The notes: a model not told the origin generated them from the letters alone. Numbered from the stretch's first letter, positions 23,801 to 33,642 are shown. The stretch: DNA of 64,000 nt from Cymbomonas tetramitiformis (GCA_001247695.2 LGRX02035486.1:26973-90972), one strand, 5' to 3'. Program-made: numbers and translations.

Positions 23801-24663
23801 GGGTGGTGTCACTGGTAGTAGGGCTCACATGTGTAGTGCCACTGGTGGTAGGGCTAACATGGGTAGTGCCGCTTACTGTGGGGCTCACGTGGGTAGTGCC
23901 GCTTGTTGTGGGGCTCACATGGGTAGCGACACTATTGGTGAGACCGCCATGGGTGAGAGGATCCTCGTCATGCTGAGGGCTGCCAGCAGGGGAGTTGTGG
24001 GCGAGCTGGTGGGAGCTCTGGTGGTCAGTTCTCGTCTGAGGGGTCCCAGCTGCTGCCATCTGCTGGGTGAAGCAGAGCGAGTTGACCGAGGACTCCTCTT
24101 CCATCACCTCAGGGTCTTCAGCGATGGGGTGGCTGTCGAGACAGGGTGGCGCTTCATCCACTTCATGCGTTTTGACGGTGGTCATCTGCTGGGTGAAGCA
24201 AAGCGAACTGGGTGCGGAGGTCTCCTCCGCCTCTGAGCAGTAGGATGAACCTTCGGGGTTTCCTCCCGGAGTGGCCGGCGCGTTATCATGGTGCGAAGAT
24301 GTAGTCTCTGTTGTGGGCTCGGCCAGCGAGGATGATGGAGGGGATGCTCCCAAGGGGCTGGGACCCAGCTTCCTCATCTTGTACTGGTGTACTGCGTGCA
24401 GACTGCACCAGGCGCCAGGTAAACCCACATCTCCCGCTGTCCCAGGCATCGTGCCCACTTCAGTGTCCAGGGTGCAGAGGGATGTCGAAGACCTCGCTGC
24501 TGCCCTTCGTGCGCCCTCCTTTTCCCACAGCCTGCTACCTGGGGAAGAGTCTGGACTCGAAGTGGCGATTGCCTTTTGCTGCTCGGCAGGCGACAGCTCT
24601 CTCCAAGCCGCGTAGAGGTCGTGGGAGCTGGTGTTAGAGGATTCGGGGACTTGCTGGCGACCG
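17808..24663 (-). CDS. Gypsy polyprotein: PR-RT-RH-adenine MTase-IN-chromo-cytosine MTase
   Basis: About 2,285 codons open from the N gap to a stop at 17808; the true start is hidden. The first part is low-complexity and has six copies of a ten-residue THVSPTTSGT repeat and two SLCFTQQM segments; no CCHC knuckle or capsid is recognised. Protease: LINSGASDNF (23424-23458), with Asn where the catalytic Asp should be. RT: from about 22700, with FSSFDAVDGFWQV and FIDDVVVF (about 22198-22222) as the YxDD-type catalytic box. RNase H: QTDASG near 21755. Adenine methyltransferase-like domain near 20370-20815. Integrase: HHCC (about 20070-19932) and DDE near 19840, 19660 and 19550. Chromodomain at 18745-18890. 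Cytosine methyltransferase-like domain at the C-terminus. Processing is presumed to yield separate proteins; linkers rich in Pro and Ser separate the added domains. Confidence 0.93.
17900..18475 (-). other. Cytosine-C5 DNA methyltransferase-like domain at the polyprotein C-terminus
   Basis: Starts PRILVLFSGTGSVEREF (motif I, SAM binding), then FDVIWASPPCRQYSQAR (motif IV with the catalytic Cys), then WFMENPRGRF (motif VI ENP). It ends with a Cys/His-containing tail (YCMYGTQYMKPTCIWTN onward). Motifs VIII-X of canonical Dcm/DNMT enzymes are not obvious, so this is the compact type seen in phages. Follows the chromodomain after a helical linker. Confidence 0.8.
20370..20815 (-). other. N6-adenine DNA methyltransferase-like domain in the gypsy polyprotein
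   Basis: The segment runs EKFGPFDVDACCDFGG, then GLRVWCNPPYNSKHI, then AVFVLPDHQSK. NPPY is the catalytic motif IV of amino-methyltransferases (D/N-P-P-Y/W). The order and spacing recall the phage-type Dam family, where a D-x-C-A-type N-terminal motif precedes W(x)nNPPY. It lies between the Pro-rich linker after RNase H and the integrase zinc-binding domain. Family assignment is from motif recognition, not a search. Confidence 0.75.
23770..23950. repeat. 30-bp coding minisatellite in the gypsy ORF
   Basis: About six 30-bp units encoding THVSPTTSGT/D on the minus strand, in frame, upstream of the protease. Confidence 0.85.
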
Positions 24664-24683
24664 NNNNNNNNNNNNNNNNNNNN
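24664..24683. other. Assembly gap (20 N)
   Basis: Lies exactly at the junction of the 5' LTR and the polyprotein. The true length is unknown; primer-binding site, leader and possibly gag may be missing here. Confidence 0.95.
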
Positions 24684-25368
24684 ACGACAGATGCTCGGGA
24701 ATATGTTTTTGATTGAACGTGCAAAGGTACACAATTCGGATTTTATAATATACTGGATCAGGGCCAGATTGAGGTACAAACGATAATTCGGTTCCGAGTT
24801 CTGAAGGCTAAACACTTCTCAAGTGCTCTACTTATTCACTCGTCACTCAGGTTGCAGGGTCAACCACTCGAGAGCCGATGTCACACTTCGGCTCAACGTT
24901 CAATTCCCGATCCGATCTCATTTCTAATTCCGATTCGTCATTCTCGATTCAGATGTTATGCCAACAGACTGACACGATGACTGCCCCACAGTACTGTCAT
25001 ACTACTGTACTGTCATACTGTCATACTGTCATAGCGTCATACTGTCATACTGTCATAACCTTAATATCTGATATTCGATTTCATTGTCTTTTCAACCCCG
25101 ATGCGAATCTGACCATTCTTCGAGGGTCTGACTGAGTTCCACGATGACACCCCCCACAGTACTGTCATACTACTATAGTGTCATACTGTCATACTGTCAT
25201 AGTGTCATAGTGTCATAGTGTCATAGTGTCATACCCCGGACATCTGGTATTCATTCTCATCGTGATTTCAAGCCCAATCTCACTGTCATCGTGCCAATCC
25301 CAGATTACCCCCGATGACACACATACGGACGCATGGACATATCGGCTCACGCTGTGCCTCCGGGCACA
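24669..25368 (-). repeat. Right (5') LTR of the gypsy element, about 700 bp
   Basis: Same ends and arrays as the left LTR; the first bases are inside the N gap. Because it is the 5' LTR, it should carry the element promoter and transcription start; no TATA box is pinpointed. Confidence 0.9.
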
Positions 25369-25373
25369 TCAAT
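25369..25373. repeat. Target-site duplication TCAAT, right copy
   Basis: Directly follows the GGCACA end of the right LTR. Confidence 0.85.
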
Positions 25374-25570
25374 TGATGACCAAACTTTGAATATCAGAAT
25401 TATTGGTATCGATTGATTGATTAGGACGACATATCAATATCATTCGATAGACCCCTCGGAATATCGGTATCAATCGTTTGACAGTGGTAGCATATCAATA
25501 TCGAATGATTACCATCGTCGATTTGCGATATCACTTGTATTTGATATATCAAAATATCAAAAACCGATCC
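25374..25570. repeat. AT-rich subterminal repeats (left side of hAT interior)
   Basis: Repeated ATATCAAT/ATTGAT-type words every 35-45 bp, matching the right-hand subterminal block at 26830-27050. Confidence 0.6.
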
Positions 25571-25727
25571 GGGACAATGCAAAATCTGGGGCTTGATAGG
25601 CCCATAAAGACGATTACGAGTCCTGGTTCAGGACCTGTTGCACCCTCGATCGATTGATCGTTGATTATCTAGAAGTAACGAAAATTTAAGCAGGGTATCC
25701 GAGGGTATCCGAAGAGAGATCATCATC

Positions 25728-26048
25728 ATGGGGAAACGTGGGCGTGGCAGCAAACGCCAAAGTGCCTCCGCTGTAACCCTGCGTGCTCAAGGAACCGGGC
25801 ATGTCAAGAGAACCCAGCAGTCCCCTTTCGATCCTGCTGGAAGTGATGAGGTAGACTATGTCGTGCGCATAATAAAAGCGGAACGCCTATCTGGTGCAAC
25901 CCCACAATGGTTGATAGGTTGGGAAGGGTATAGTGATGCCGCGGATACTTGGGAGCCGATAGAGAACTTAGTCGACCATGAGCAGGAGATTGCCGCTTTC
26001 CGTGAAAGGCGTAAGGAGGAGGTCGCGGAAGAATCGGCTGCTGCCTGA
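25728..26048 (+). pseudogene. Chromodomain-containing part of the hAT element
   Basis: 106-codon frame with a basic start, MGKRGRGSKRQ. A chromodomain follows: DEVDYVVRIIKAERL, then PQWLIGWEGYSDAADTWEP and ENLVDHEQEI, with the aromatic positions of a methyl-lysine cage (Y, W, W). The frame closes at EESAAA-stop. One frame over, the sequence continues NRLLPEIPAELKEV and ELELYLECPLTKKDVEV, typical of the hAT region before the dimerisation domain. A frameshift or lost intron therefore separates the pieces. Chromodomains are usual in gypsy integrases; here one seems tied to a hAT transposase remnant. Confidence 0.65.
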
Positions 26049-26137
26049 AATTCCAGCAGAGCTGAAAGAGGTGACGGAGAAGAGTGAGCTTGAACTGTAT
26101 TTAGAGTGCCCCTTGACTAAGAAAGATGTGGAGGTGT

Positions 26138-26310
26138 GATGGAAACACCGAAATGCTTCCAGTATAATCATATTGTTGATCAGACAATATAATTATATCG
26201 GGCAACAACCTCCCGACGAGATCCAGACGGGACTTGAACCTGCGCGCTCAAGGTGCAGTAGAAGCGTGGTGGGCCCATAACCTCACGTGGAGTGTGATAT
26301 CGGGTCGGAG
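26138..26310 (-). mobile_element. tRNA-derived repeat inserted in the hAT coding remnant
   Basis: Starts GATGGAAACACCGAAATGCT and runs, in antisense, through a body shared with the element at 61240-61457. A tRNA-like half follows whose minus strand carries the B box GGTTCAAGTCC. The tRNA-like 5' half differs from the 61-kb copy, and no closing inverted arm is found, so it is truncated or a subfamily. Confidence 0.6.
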
Positions 26311-26345
26311 GATATATATATATATAATGAATATATATATATATG
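26311..26345. repeat. (TA)n microsatellite
   Basis: Two TA runs separated by ATGA. Confidence 0.85.
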
Positions 26346-26416
26346 CGGGTCAGACAGGCGCAGGCAGTGAAACTCTCGGAAGTCTAAGATAGATCATAAA
26401 ACATAATTGAGGTTTT

Positions 26417-26740
26417 GTGCTATCGGAGACGGACGGAGCAGAACGGCAAGTCACGGCAGTGACACATGCACTGCACTCCGAGGGGGGAAAGCAGGAGACA
26501 GACCCCCACCTTATGGTGGGGGGTGAAATCAGTCTCTCCATGAAGGTGCAAGATTGGTTGAGAGAAAATGGGAACAAGTTCCCTTCAGTCGCTAGAATGG
26601 CTAGGCAGTTCTTGGGCGTGCCTGCCTCCACTGCGGGGGTGGAGCGTGCATTTTCAATAGTAAATGGCATGCACTCAAATTTGAGGAGGAATTTGAAAGA
26701 GGGTACAATAGAGCACTCGCTTATGACTGCATTGAATTAG
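26417..26740 (+). pseudogene. hAT transposase C-terminal dimerisation segment
   Basis: KVQDWLRENGNKFPSVARMA, then RQFLGVPASTAGVERAFS and a basic helix, SNLRRNLKEGT. This is the hAT C-terminal dimerisation domain with its VPAS..GVER.FS signature. The upstream catalytic core is absent, so the copy is non-autonomous. Confidence 0.85.
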
Positions 26741-26829
26741 GTTAGACAAATATAGTTGAACATATCATACCGCTTTGTGTTGTTGTAAGTGTTAACTGCT
26801 TAGAGCTCAAACACATTTTGATATATTGA

Positions 26830-27050
26830 TAATATTGATATCCCGATATATCAGTAAATTTAAAGTGATATCAATATTGATTGATTGGCACCCCTAACAT
26901 ATCAAAATCAATTGATAGAGCCTCTAAAGTATTTGAATCAATCGATTAGACCGCTAGAAAAATCGAAATCAATTGATATAATCTTGAAATTATTGGAATC
27001 ATTTGATTATTGGCCCGAAAATATCAGAATCAATTGATAAGACCGCCCAC
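26830..27050. repeat. AT-rich subterminal repeats (right side of hAT)
   Basis: Five to six units of about 37-40 bp with the word ATCAATTGAT and variants, next to the right terminal inverted repeat. Confidence 0.7.
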
Positions 27051-27088
27051 AACCGATACCATACCTTGCCCCACGGCGTACAAATAAT

Positions 27089-27283
27089 TGCTGGATGTGA
27101 CACCCCGTATGTGTCACAGTCCTCTGTCTGTACTAGTACTCCGTACAGTACGGCTGTCACAGGTTCAGGGTTTCGGGCTTGAGCCGAGCGACACTCAATC
27201 TAACTTCACTTCTTATGTTATCTTAAGTGTAAGCATTCTGTGTTTCAGCACCTCAATATATAGTCAGCACTATATATCCCACA
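27089..27283 (+). repeat. 5' LTR of the gag-only element
   Basis: 195 bp, TG...CA ends, contains a tract AGTACTCCGTACAGTACGG with internal symmetry. Confidence 0.9.
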
Positions 27284-27671
27284 GGTTATGGTGCGCCAGG
27301 CACCTTCCACTACTTTTGATTGCATGTGTGGCTAAGCCACTCCGCTTGGTGGGGCGTTGGGGGCCCGATTTGATGTCGTGATTTTCGCAGTTGCGGTCGA
27401 GAGCTAGTTTACGGGCGGATTGATTTGGTATCGCTGCAGCGTGCGCCTGCCTGGGATTATTTTGTATTGTCCGCGTTGGATTTCACTCGACTAGAACTTG
27501 ATCAATTTTTGTCGTGAGTTTCCTTGGCCGCCGCGTTACGATCTTGCAATTTCACAGTTACGGCTCCTTAATTATCCGTTCTGGCACTGCATTTTACGGC
27601 TCTCGACCGTCTTTCTGTATTCTACGACATCGGCCCTCTACCCCGACGCTCCCACCTACTGGATCTTCAAT

Positions 27672-29947
27672 ATGAGTGTGAATTCTCACGGCACGCCTCC
27701 CTTGGGGACCAACGACCGCATTAGACTAGACACGATTTTTTCACGCGACGTCGGCTCTCGTTATAGGCCGACACCGGATTCTCCCGGTGTTGCCCTCACG
27801 GCTGCGGACCGGACTCGTGCTACGGCCATCCAAAATTCCACTTGGGACGTGGACATCATCAAGAGGATCTCTCGCGACGCCTTGGGCTCCAAGGACGAGA
27901 CCTTCCGAGGCGATGAGTCCAACCGCAACACGCTCTGGACGTCCATTGTGAGGTCCTTGCAGCGCGCGTTCGAGCAGAAAGACCCCACCAACGCCGCTCT
28001 TTTTGATCTAGCGGACGCGACGAAGTTCTGAGGTCAACGCCATCTTCAACGCTATTCTCTTCTCCACTTTGACATCGTTGACCTCTCCACATTCACCCGC
28101 GCGGCGTTGGGTTGATGCCTCGGGACGGGCTTCGCCTCAGGATGGCAAGCGTGCCCTCCTCGAGGTCACCAAGAGGTTGATCCCTCGCGTGGTCCGACCT
28201 CTTGGGCACTACGAGGAGCTTTGCTCTATCTTCTTCAACTCCGAGAAGGACCCCGATCCACTTATCCAGGACTTTGACGCCTGCCTTACGGCTATTGGCA
28301 ACGGACCTTCTGGACCTCTCGACGAGATGATGGCGAAGAAACAGCTTCTGGCTTCACTCGACACCGAATTCTACGACAAGGTCATCACACCGCTTCGGCT
28401 CGACGTTGAGTTGGCCAAGGTGGACCTTGAGGACATCTACGCCCACGTCCTCGAGATTTGGGACGCCGACGCCGGCAAGCGGAAGCACGTGCCCCTCACG
28501 GACAAGAACATCCTGTATTCTGGCCACCCGTCCGACGTTGACGTGAAGGCCCTGATTCGGGAGTTTCAGTTCCACATCGACGCCGCCAACGAGGTTCTTG
28601 CGACGCTCTCCGACGAGGACGCGCACGACGAGACGACGACTAGGTGGCCGGCTCCGACTACGGGCAAGCCTACTGGCAAGCCAGGTGTGCATTTTCCACC
28701 CTCCTCCTGGCGTGACCGCCAGAACCGTCGGGTGGATGGGAAGTTTCATGGCCGAAGACGTGATTTGAAGCACCGCTTCGCCGCTTCGCCCCTTCCCAAG
28801 GACGGGAATTGGCCGCAAGGCGTCCGACGCCACAACGGCGACAAGAAGAGCTACGGCATGCACTCCGTCTCCTTCCACGTCCTCTCCAAGGCCTTCGTTC
28901 CGGAGTGTGTTCGATGCCCTCCGGGGTTTTGGCATGACTCCGCGAATTGCCCCACCGCGGACATCAAGTGCGACGAGTGCGTGATTGAGCAAGCCGACGA
29001 CGCCGACGGCCTCGTGTCCGCCTTCCAGACCGCGTTCGACACTGAAGACGACACCGCCTTTGCTCGACTCTGTGCACAACATGATCAGCCCTTGGTTCGG
29101 CAGGACGAGGAGCCCTTCACGTTCTCCGAGGACATTGACGTGGGCCTCCGAGCACAGTACGCGGGATTGACGCCCGCCCAACCCTCACTCCTTGCTACCC
29201 GCGTGCACGAGGCACGCACCGCTCTCCGCGAGCTCAAGCAGGTGGCTGGTGGTGCTGAGTCCGACAGTCACTCAGCACTTCCCGATGGTCCACTTCGGTT
29301 CGGCCACGCCCTCCGTGATCGACGATGCCGTCGTGGAGCATGAGCCGAAAGTGGCAATCGAGACCGAAGAGGACCCGAGGCAGTTCGCTGACGGTGAGCC
29401 GCCCTTCGAGCAGTCCTTTATGGACAACATGTCTGTAAAATTGGGCTTCTTCGAGCCCGAGCCGCAGGTCTCACTTCAATCCTTCAACCCCCTGCCTCCG
29501 TACATTCCTTCCACGCATGATTCGGCCAGCGTGGCTGACACGGAGTCTGACGACGGGGACTTGCATAATGCCGTCCCACCACCCGCTCCACGGGTTGGTG
29601 GTGTACGAACACCTTCAATCGGCGCATTCCTCACGGCAGCAGCTATCCCCGCTGTGTTTCTGTGTGTGAGCAGCGCCATGATCGACACCGTCACCGCCAC
29701 TGTACTTTGTGATGTGGAGATTGCTCCACCGTCGGCGGTGTACGGTGACTGCTCTGGTTATCAGAATGGCACAGTGGGCTACTTCACTGACCCCGACCTT
29801 CTGGACACTGGACCGACTGACTTCTACAACATCTTCAATCTGGACTCTGACGGCTTCGGCATCTGCGATCTGGGCTTCCGATTTGAGAACTACAACACCT
29901 ACAATCTTTGTGAACTCTGCTCTGTGGACCACTTTAAAGGTGGCTAG
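27672..29947 (+). pseudogene. Decayed gag of the gag-only element
   Basis: Begins MSVNSHGTPPLGTNDRIRL. The first frame closes at TTC TGA near 28031. Capsid-like sequence continues in another frame from about 28069 (RALLEVTKRLIPRVVRPL, DPLIQDFDACLTAIGNG) to 29343, with a zinc-knuckle-like C-x2-C-x5-H-x4-C around 28910-28950. A third frame (about 29260-29947) is acidic and ends in an Ala/Val-rich possible membrane helix. At least two to three shifts are needed, so it is scored as broken. No family beyond 'LTR gag' is named. Confidence 0.7.
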
Positions 29948-30161
29948 AGTTACTGTCAGAAGCCTAGTAGCACGACTAGATCTGTTTCACGGGCACAGCA
30001 GCCTTCAGTGTGTAGTGCTAGCTAGAGATTTGGGACCGCCCTGGCCAAGAGCACAGGCCCCCACTAGAAATTTGTTTCCACCGCTTGAGATGGTGTGTTT
30101 TGTTTCACCTAACACTGCCTGTTCCACCCTAACTCTTCCTCCGTAATAGTACAGGGTGGTG

Positions 30162-30356
30162 TGCTGGATGTGACACCCCGTATGTGTCACAGTCCTCTGT
30201 CTGTACTAGTACTCCGTACAGTACGGCTGTCACAGGTTCAGGGTTTCGGGCTTGAGCCGAGCGACACTCAATCTAACTTCACTTCTTATGTTATCTTAAG
30301 TTTAAGCATTCTGTGTTTCAGCACCTCAATATATAGTCAGCACTATATATCCCACA
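30162..30356 (+). repeat. 3' LTR of the gag-only element
   Basis: Same length as the 5' LTR with a single G/T difference seen near 30302. A modest purine stretch, AGGGTGGTG, precedes it. Confidence 0.9.
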
Positions 30357-30574
30357 ATAATCCCAAGGCACCTACTCGACCCCTATGCACCGAAATATGG
30401 CTATGGGCCCTAGGCTACAGCTCGCGCGATGCAGATGAATCACTGCCCCTGGGGTTCCCTCCGGAAATGGAGGGCAAACCGTCGTAGAGTTAAACGCTAC
30501 AAGTGAAAAGTAGTTGAGTATGCAAACCCAAAGACAATACACGCACACGTCTCTCGTCCGCTGAGTGCTGACAC

Positions 30575-30625
30575 ACGATGGCATGGCATGGCATGACATA
30601 ACGATATGGCATGGCATGCCTTGAC
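30575..30625. repeat. ATGGC-type microsatellite
   Basis: Repeats of GGCAT/ATGGC in two clusters. Confidence 0.75.
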
Positions 30626-30723
30626 TTGTACCCGTAGGTGGGTACCGCTGCCGCCTCGCCGTGATACGTGGCATGACATGACACGCGGCAGCGACATGCG
30701 CAAGCGCTCGGATATACTCTAGA

Positions 30724-30809
30724 ACCGGAGTCTCTGAGCCGCGATCGAAGCGATCGAGGTTCGATTATTCCCGAGGTTTGTTACATTTTAGAAGCTCAGA
30801 GACTCCGGT
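30724..30809. repeat. 15-bp perfect inverted repeat
   Basis: ACCGGAGTCTCTGAG at 30724-30738 and its exact complement at 30795-30809, with a 56-base spacer containing a GGTTCGATT word reminiscent of a Pol III B box. Confidence 0.7.
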
Positions 30810-31067
30810 ATTTTATGCCAAAAGCTTTATTTTCGCTTTTTTTTTTGCGGGTTCAGGGCGTCAGCCTGGTTCTGAGTTGTCGCAGTTTGCATAATGTCAT
30901 TGCCTCAAGAAGCTATATCCTTGAATTTATTGTCCTAACTGATACTTGAAACCGAAACTTTCTTCGCTTATGCCATATCGTGCAGTAAACGCCGCCGCCC
31001 AGGACGAAGAAACCTTTAAACGAGGGCGGTAGGATGGAAAAACATTTGCGGAAAGCGTGAACTCTTT

Positions 31068-31640
31068 TGGTCTATAGATGCTAGTTAGATTATCGGGGAC
31101 GGTTGATTATGTGCACGTTTGAAAGGTGAGAGGCCCTCTCGAAGTCTCGCACACAGTATCGGTTATTTGTTGTGACGTTGTTGGCCGCTTTGACGTCCGG
31201 GTTTGGGTTTCGCTACGAAGCGCATGTTGAAAACGTGAACTTTGCAGGTCTGCAGATTCTATTTGGATGCTCGAGGACGACGGCTGATGATGGGCGCGTT
31301 TGAAAGGTGAGAGCGCCCTCTCCAACATCCGCACATAATATCGGTGATTTGTCGTGACGTAGTTGTCCCTTTTTTACGTCCAGGTTAGGGTTTCGCTGCG
31401 AAGCGCATATATGCTGAAAACATGAACTCCGCAGGTTCATATATGCTGTTTGGATGCTCGGGGACGACGGCTGATGATGGGCGCGTTTGAAAGGTGAAAG
31501 TGCCTTCTCCAACCTCCCCACATAATATCGGTGTTGTGCTGTGATGTAGTTGCCCGTTTTTTACATCCAAGTTTGGGTTTTGCCACGAAACGCATGCTGA
31601 AAACGTGAACTCCGCAGGTTCATAGATCCTTGTTCGGACT
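31068..31640. repeat. Tandem repeat, three-plus units of 172-192 bp
   Basis: The phrase CGTTTGAAAGGTGA recurs near 31117, 31289 and 31483. Each unit also shares ATAATATCGGT and TGCTGAAAAC words. Open frames on the minus strand here are by-products of the repeat. Confidence 0.8.
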
Positions 31641-31772
31641 CCGCGACAGTTACAAACCCTAAATCGCAATATCTAAACGTTAACCGATCCGAAGGCTCTG
31701 GCCCCCAGAGTGGCTCGGATACAAGCATACACCAATTAGTCCTCGTGTCACATGCCGCAGAAACTAGGGTCG

Positions 31773-31915
31773 ACACAAGTAAATAAACAATACATTTACG
31801 ACGATAACCTCTGTCTTCAACCCGATACAAGTAAAATGAACAATTCATTTACGACGATAACCTCTGTCTGCAACCCGATACAAGTAAAATGAACAATTCA
31901 TTTACGCCGATAACC
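31773..31915. repeat. Tandem repeat, three units of about 51 bp
   Basis: CAACCCGATACAAGTAAA...CGATAACC repeated, the first copy diverged. Confidence 0.85.
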
Positions 31916-33642
31916 CTTCAAGCCTTCGAACCGTGATAGAATGCCACTGCCATGATGGGCTCTTGAATGCCCTAGCTATGGGTTCAGCCAGACATAGACA
32001 GTCATCACATGCGAAAATGGCCGTAGCGGCAGCGCTATTTTTCGAGAAACTCGGAGGAGTCGAACGCGCGAAGTCATCGGTGATGATGACATAAGCTCGA
32101 AAGCGACCAAAAACTTACATCACGTATAAGGAGAGGTCGCAGAGTTCACGGGGTTTCGCAGATTTCACGGACTTTGGAAGTGAAAGTTCGTGAAAAGGAG
32201 CCACGGAAGAGAAACGGCGTGATGATGTTGCACAACACTTCTTTGACCACAACGAGACCTTCAACATACTTAGATTATCAGAGTATGTTATAAAACACCC
32301 ACTTACAATCTTTTGTATCGATACATCTGCTTGCCATCGGTCAGTGTGTTAGACTCCGGCTACTTCGCATTCCCGGGTGGTGCGTTAGAGTATGTTAGGT
32401 ATAGCCCAGGCAGCCCTCCCGAGAGTCTCGGTGTAGGCCCCTGGTACCGTTAGACCCCTAGTCCGTACTGGCTCGAGTACCGCTGCCCGTGTGTGTCACA
32501 GCTGTGTCACATGCCGTTAGGTTCCGTTAGAGTCTTTCTTAGGTTATAGGTTTCAGTAAGCCTTTCTATCTGGTTATCTATCACATATGCTGAATACAGT
32601 CAACCTATATCGGCTCACTCCGAATATACCGGTTTAGGTATATTCACTAGAGTATAGAGTCCGATTCGATATGCTCTGACTACGGAATCTACTGTCACCG
32701 CACCGTGCTTACACCATAGTCCGAAACCCCGAAACATATGCTAGGGTCCAAACCGTGTGGGACGATACCTCGTACTGACTGATCTCAGAGAGACATTTCC
32801 GATCATGGATCATCTTCAAAGATCCAATAAGGTAAGCAGACTGCGGCTGTGAAGCGGCAGTGGGCTAGGGTGGGGCGATGTGATGCCATGCCGTGGCACT
32901 CGGTGTCACGCGACATGAAGGAACATGTATCATCGGTATGAAACTCTCCCCGACCGAACACCCCTCGCACACGGGGGTCTACAAAGAAAAAAACAGTTCA
33001 CTGCAATTTCACGCAATTATTTCTAATTTGAAATGATTAATAATGTCATCGCAAAGAGCCATAATATTGGACATGCTGTTAAAATGCTTACGGTCTCGAA
33101 AACTCGCACAAAATAATGTAGAAAATTGACTTTGGTAGCCCAGGCGAGTTTGAATTTGAAACGTTGTCTAACTGCAGTTGCCGCACACTAATATACCAGG
33201 TGCTGCTCAGTGCTGCTCGGATTCGATTCTGCAGCGGGACATATTAGTATTTAGTACTCGTTATATTACATTAAATATGGCTAAAACATTGTGACACTGG
33301 AGATCTCGATAACATAGATGCCACTCTTGCATCCTCATATCGTTCGATTGCGACAATTGTGCACTGGATGGTCAGCTAGACATTACTGTGACACAGCCTC
33401 GTGTGTCGTGTGCAATACTTGCGGGCTCTACTGCTGACACATGATTTTGATATGAATTAGCATCAGCTGTGTTTCACATTCACTTCCAAATGATTCAATC
33501 GCTATATATGTATATCTCGCTACACGACGGGTATCACGCAAGTTGTCGTGATATATTCACCCAACTCACGATGATTTATCGATTTCGACAATACGATGGA
33601 TTCCACTCTATCTGGCATGCACGACTCGTACATTATCCACAG

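Larger units (their letters stand above)
16935..25368 (-). mobile_element. Ty3/gypsy LTR retrotransposon carrying two methyltransferase domains
   Basis: Direct LTRs at 16935-17619 and about 24669-25368 share TGTGCC...GGCACA ends and are nearly identical. TCAAT occurs on both sides (16930-16934 and 25369-25373) as a 5-bp target duplication. The element reads on the minus strand, so the right LTR is the 5' LTR. A polypurine tract (minus-strand AAGGGGGGGAGAG) abuts the 3' LTR at 17620-17634. A 20-base N gap (24664-24683) covers the LTR/internal junction, so the primer-binding site cannot be seen. One long polyprotein frame fills the interior: protease, reverse transcriptase, RNase H, N6-adenine methyltransferase-like, integrase, chromodomain, cytosine methyltransferase-like. 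RT before integrase plus the chromodomain places it in the Ty3/gypsy chromovirus-like group. Confidence 0.93.
16871..27068 (+). mobile_element. hAT-type DNA transposon, decayed, with a nested gypsy element
   Basis: The left end CAAGGTATGGTATC (16871) and the right end GATACCATACCTTG (to 27068) are inverted copies. They are flanked by CCCCACGA (16863-16870) and CCCCACGG (27069-27076), an 8-bp target duplication with one mismatch. hAT elements make 8-bp duplications. Inside, on the plus strand, are a chromodomain ORF (25728-26048) and a hAT C-terminal dimerisation segment (to 26740), broken by a tRNA-derived insertion near 26138. Subterminal AT-rich ATCAATTGAT-type repeats lie at both sides. 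The Ty3/gypsy element sits 64 bp inside the left end. Without insertions the element would be about 1.8 kb, too short for a full transposase, so internal deletion is inferred. Confidence 0.75.
27089..30356 (+). mobile_element. Non-autonomous LTR retrotransposon with gag only
   Basis: Direct 195-bp LTRs at 27089-27283 and 30162-30356 start TGCTGGATGTGA and end TATCCCACA, with one clear difference between them. ATAAT at 27084-27088 and 30357-30361 is the 5-bp target duplication. The interior has gag-like frames and no protease, RT, RNase H or integrase, so it depends on enzymes from elsewhere (TR-GAG or LARD type). It starts 20 bp after the right end of the hAT element. Confidence 0.88.

Noticed and set aside
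25968..26171. Minus-strand ORF with IILEAFRCFHH peptide, repeated at 61157-61339
   Set aside because: It is the antisense reading of the shared inverted-repeat arm, not a gene.
31107..31670. Minus-strand ORFs sharing FKRAHHQPSS peptide
   Set aside because: They arise from reading through a tandem DNA repeat and have no independent coding signal.
32380..32780. Candidate solo LTR
   Set aside because: TGTGTCACA words recall the nearby LTRs, but no defined ends or target duplication could be found.
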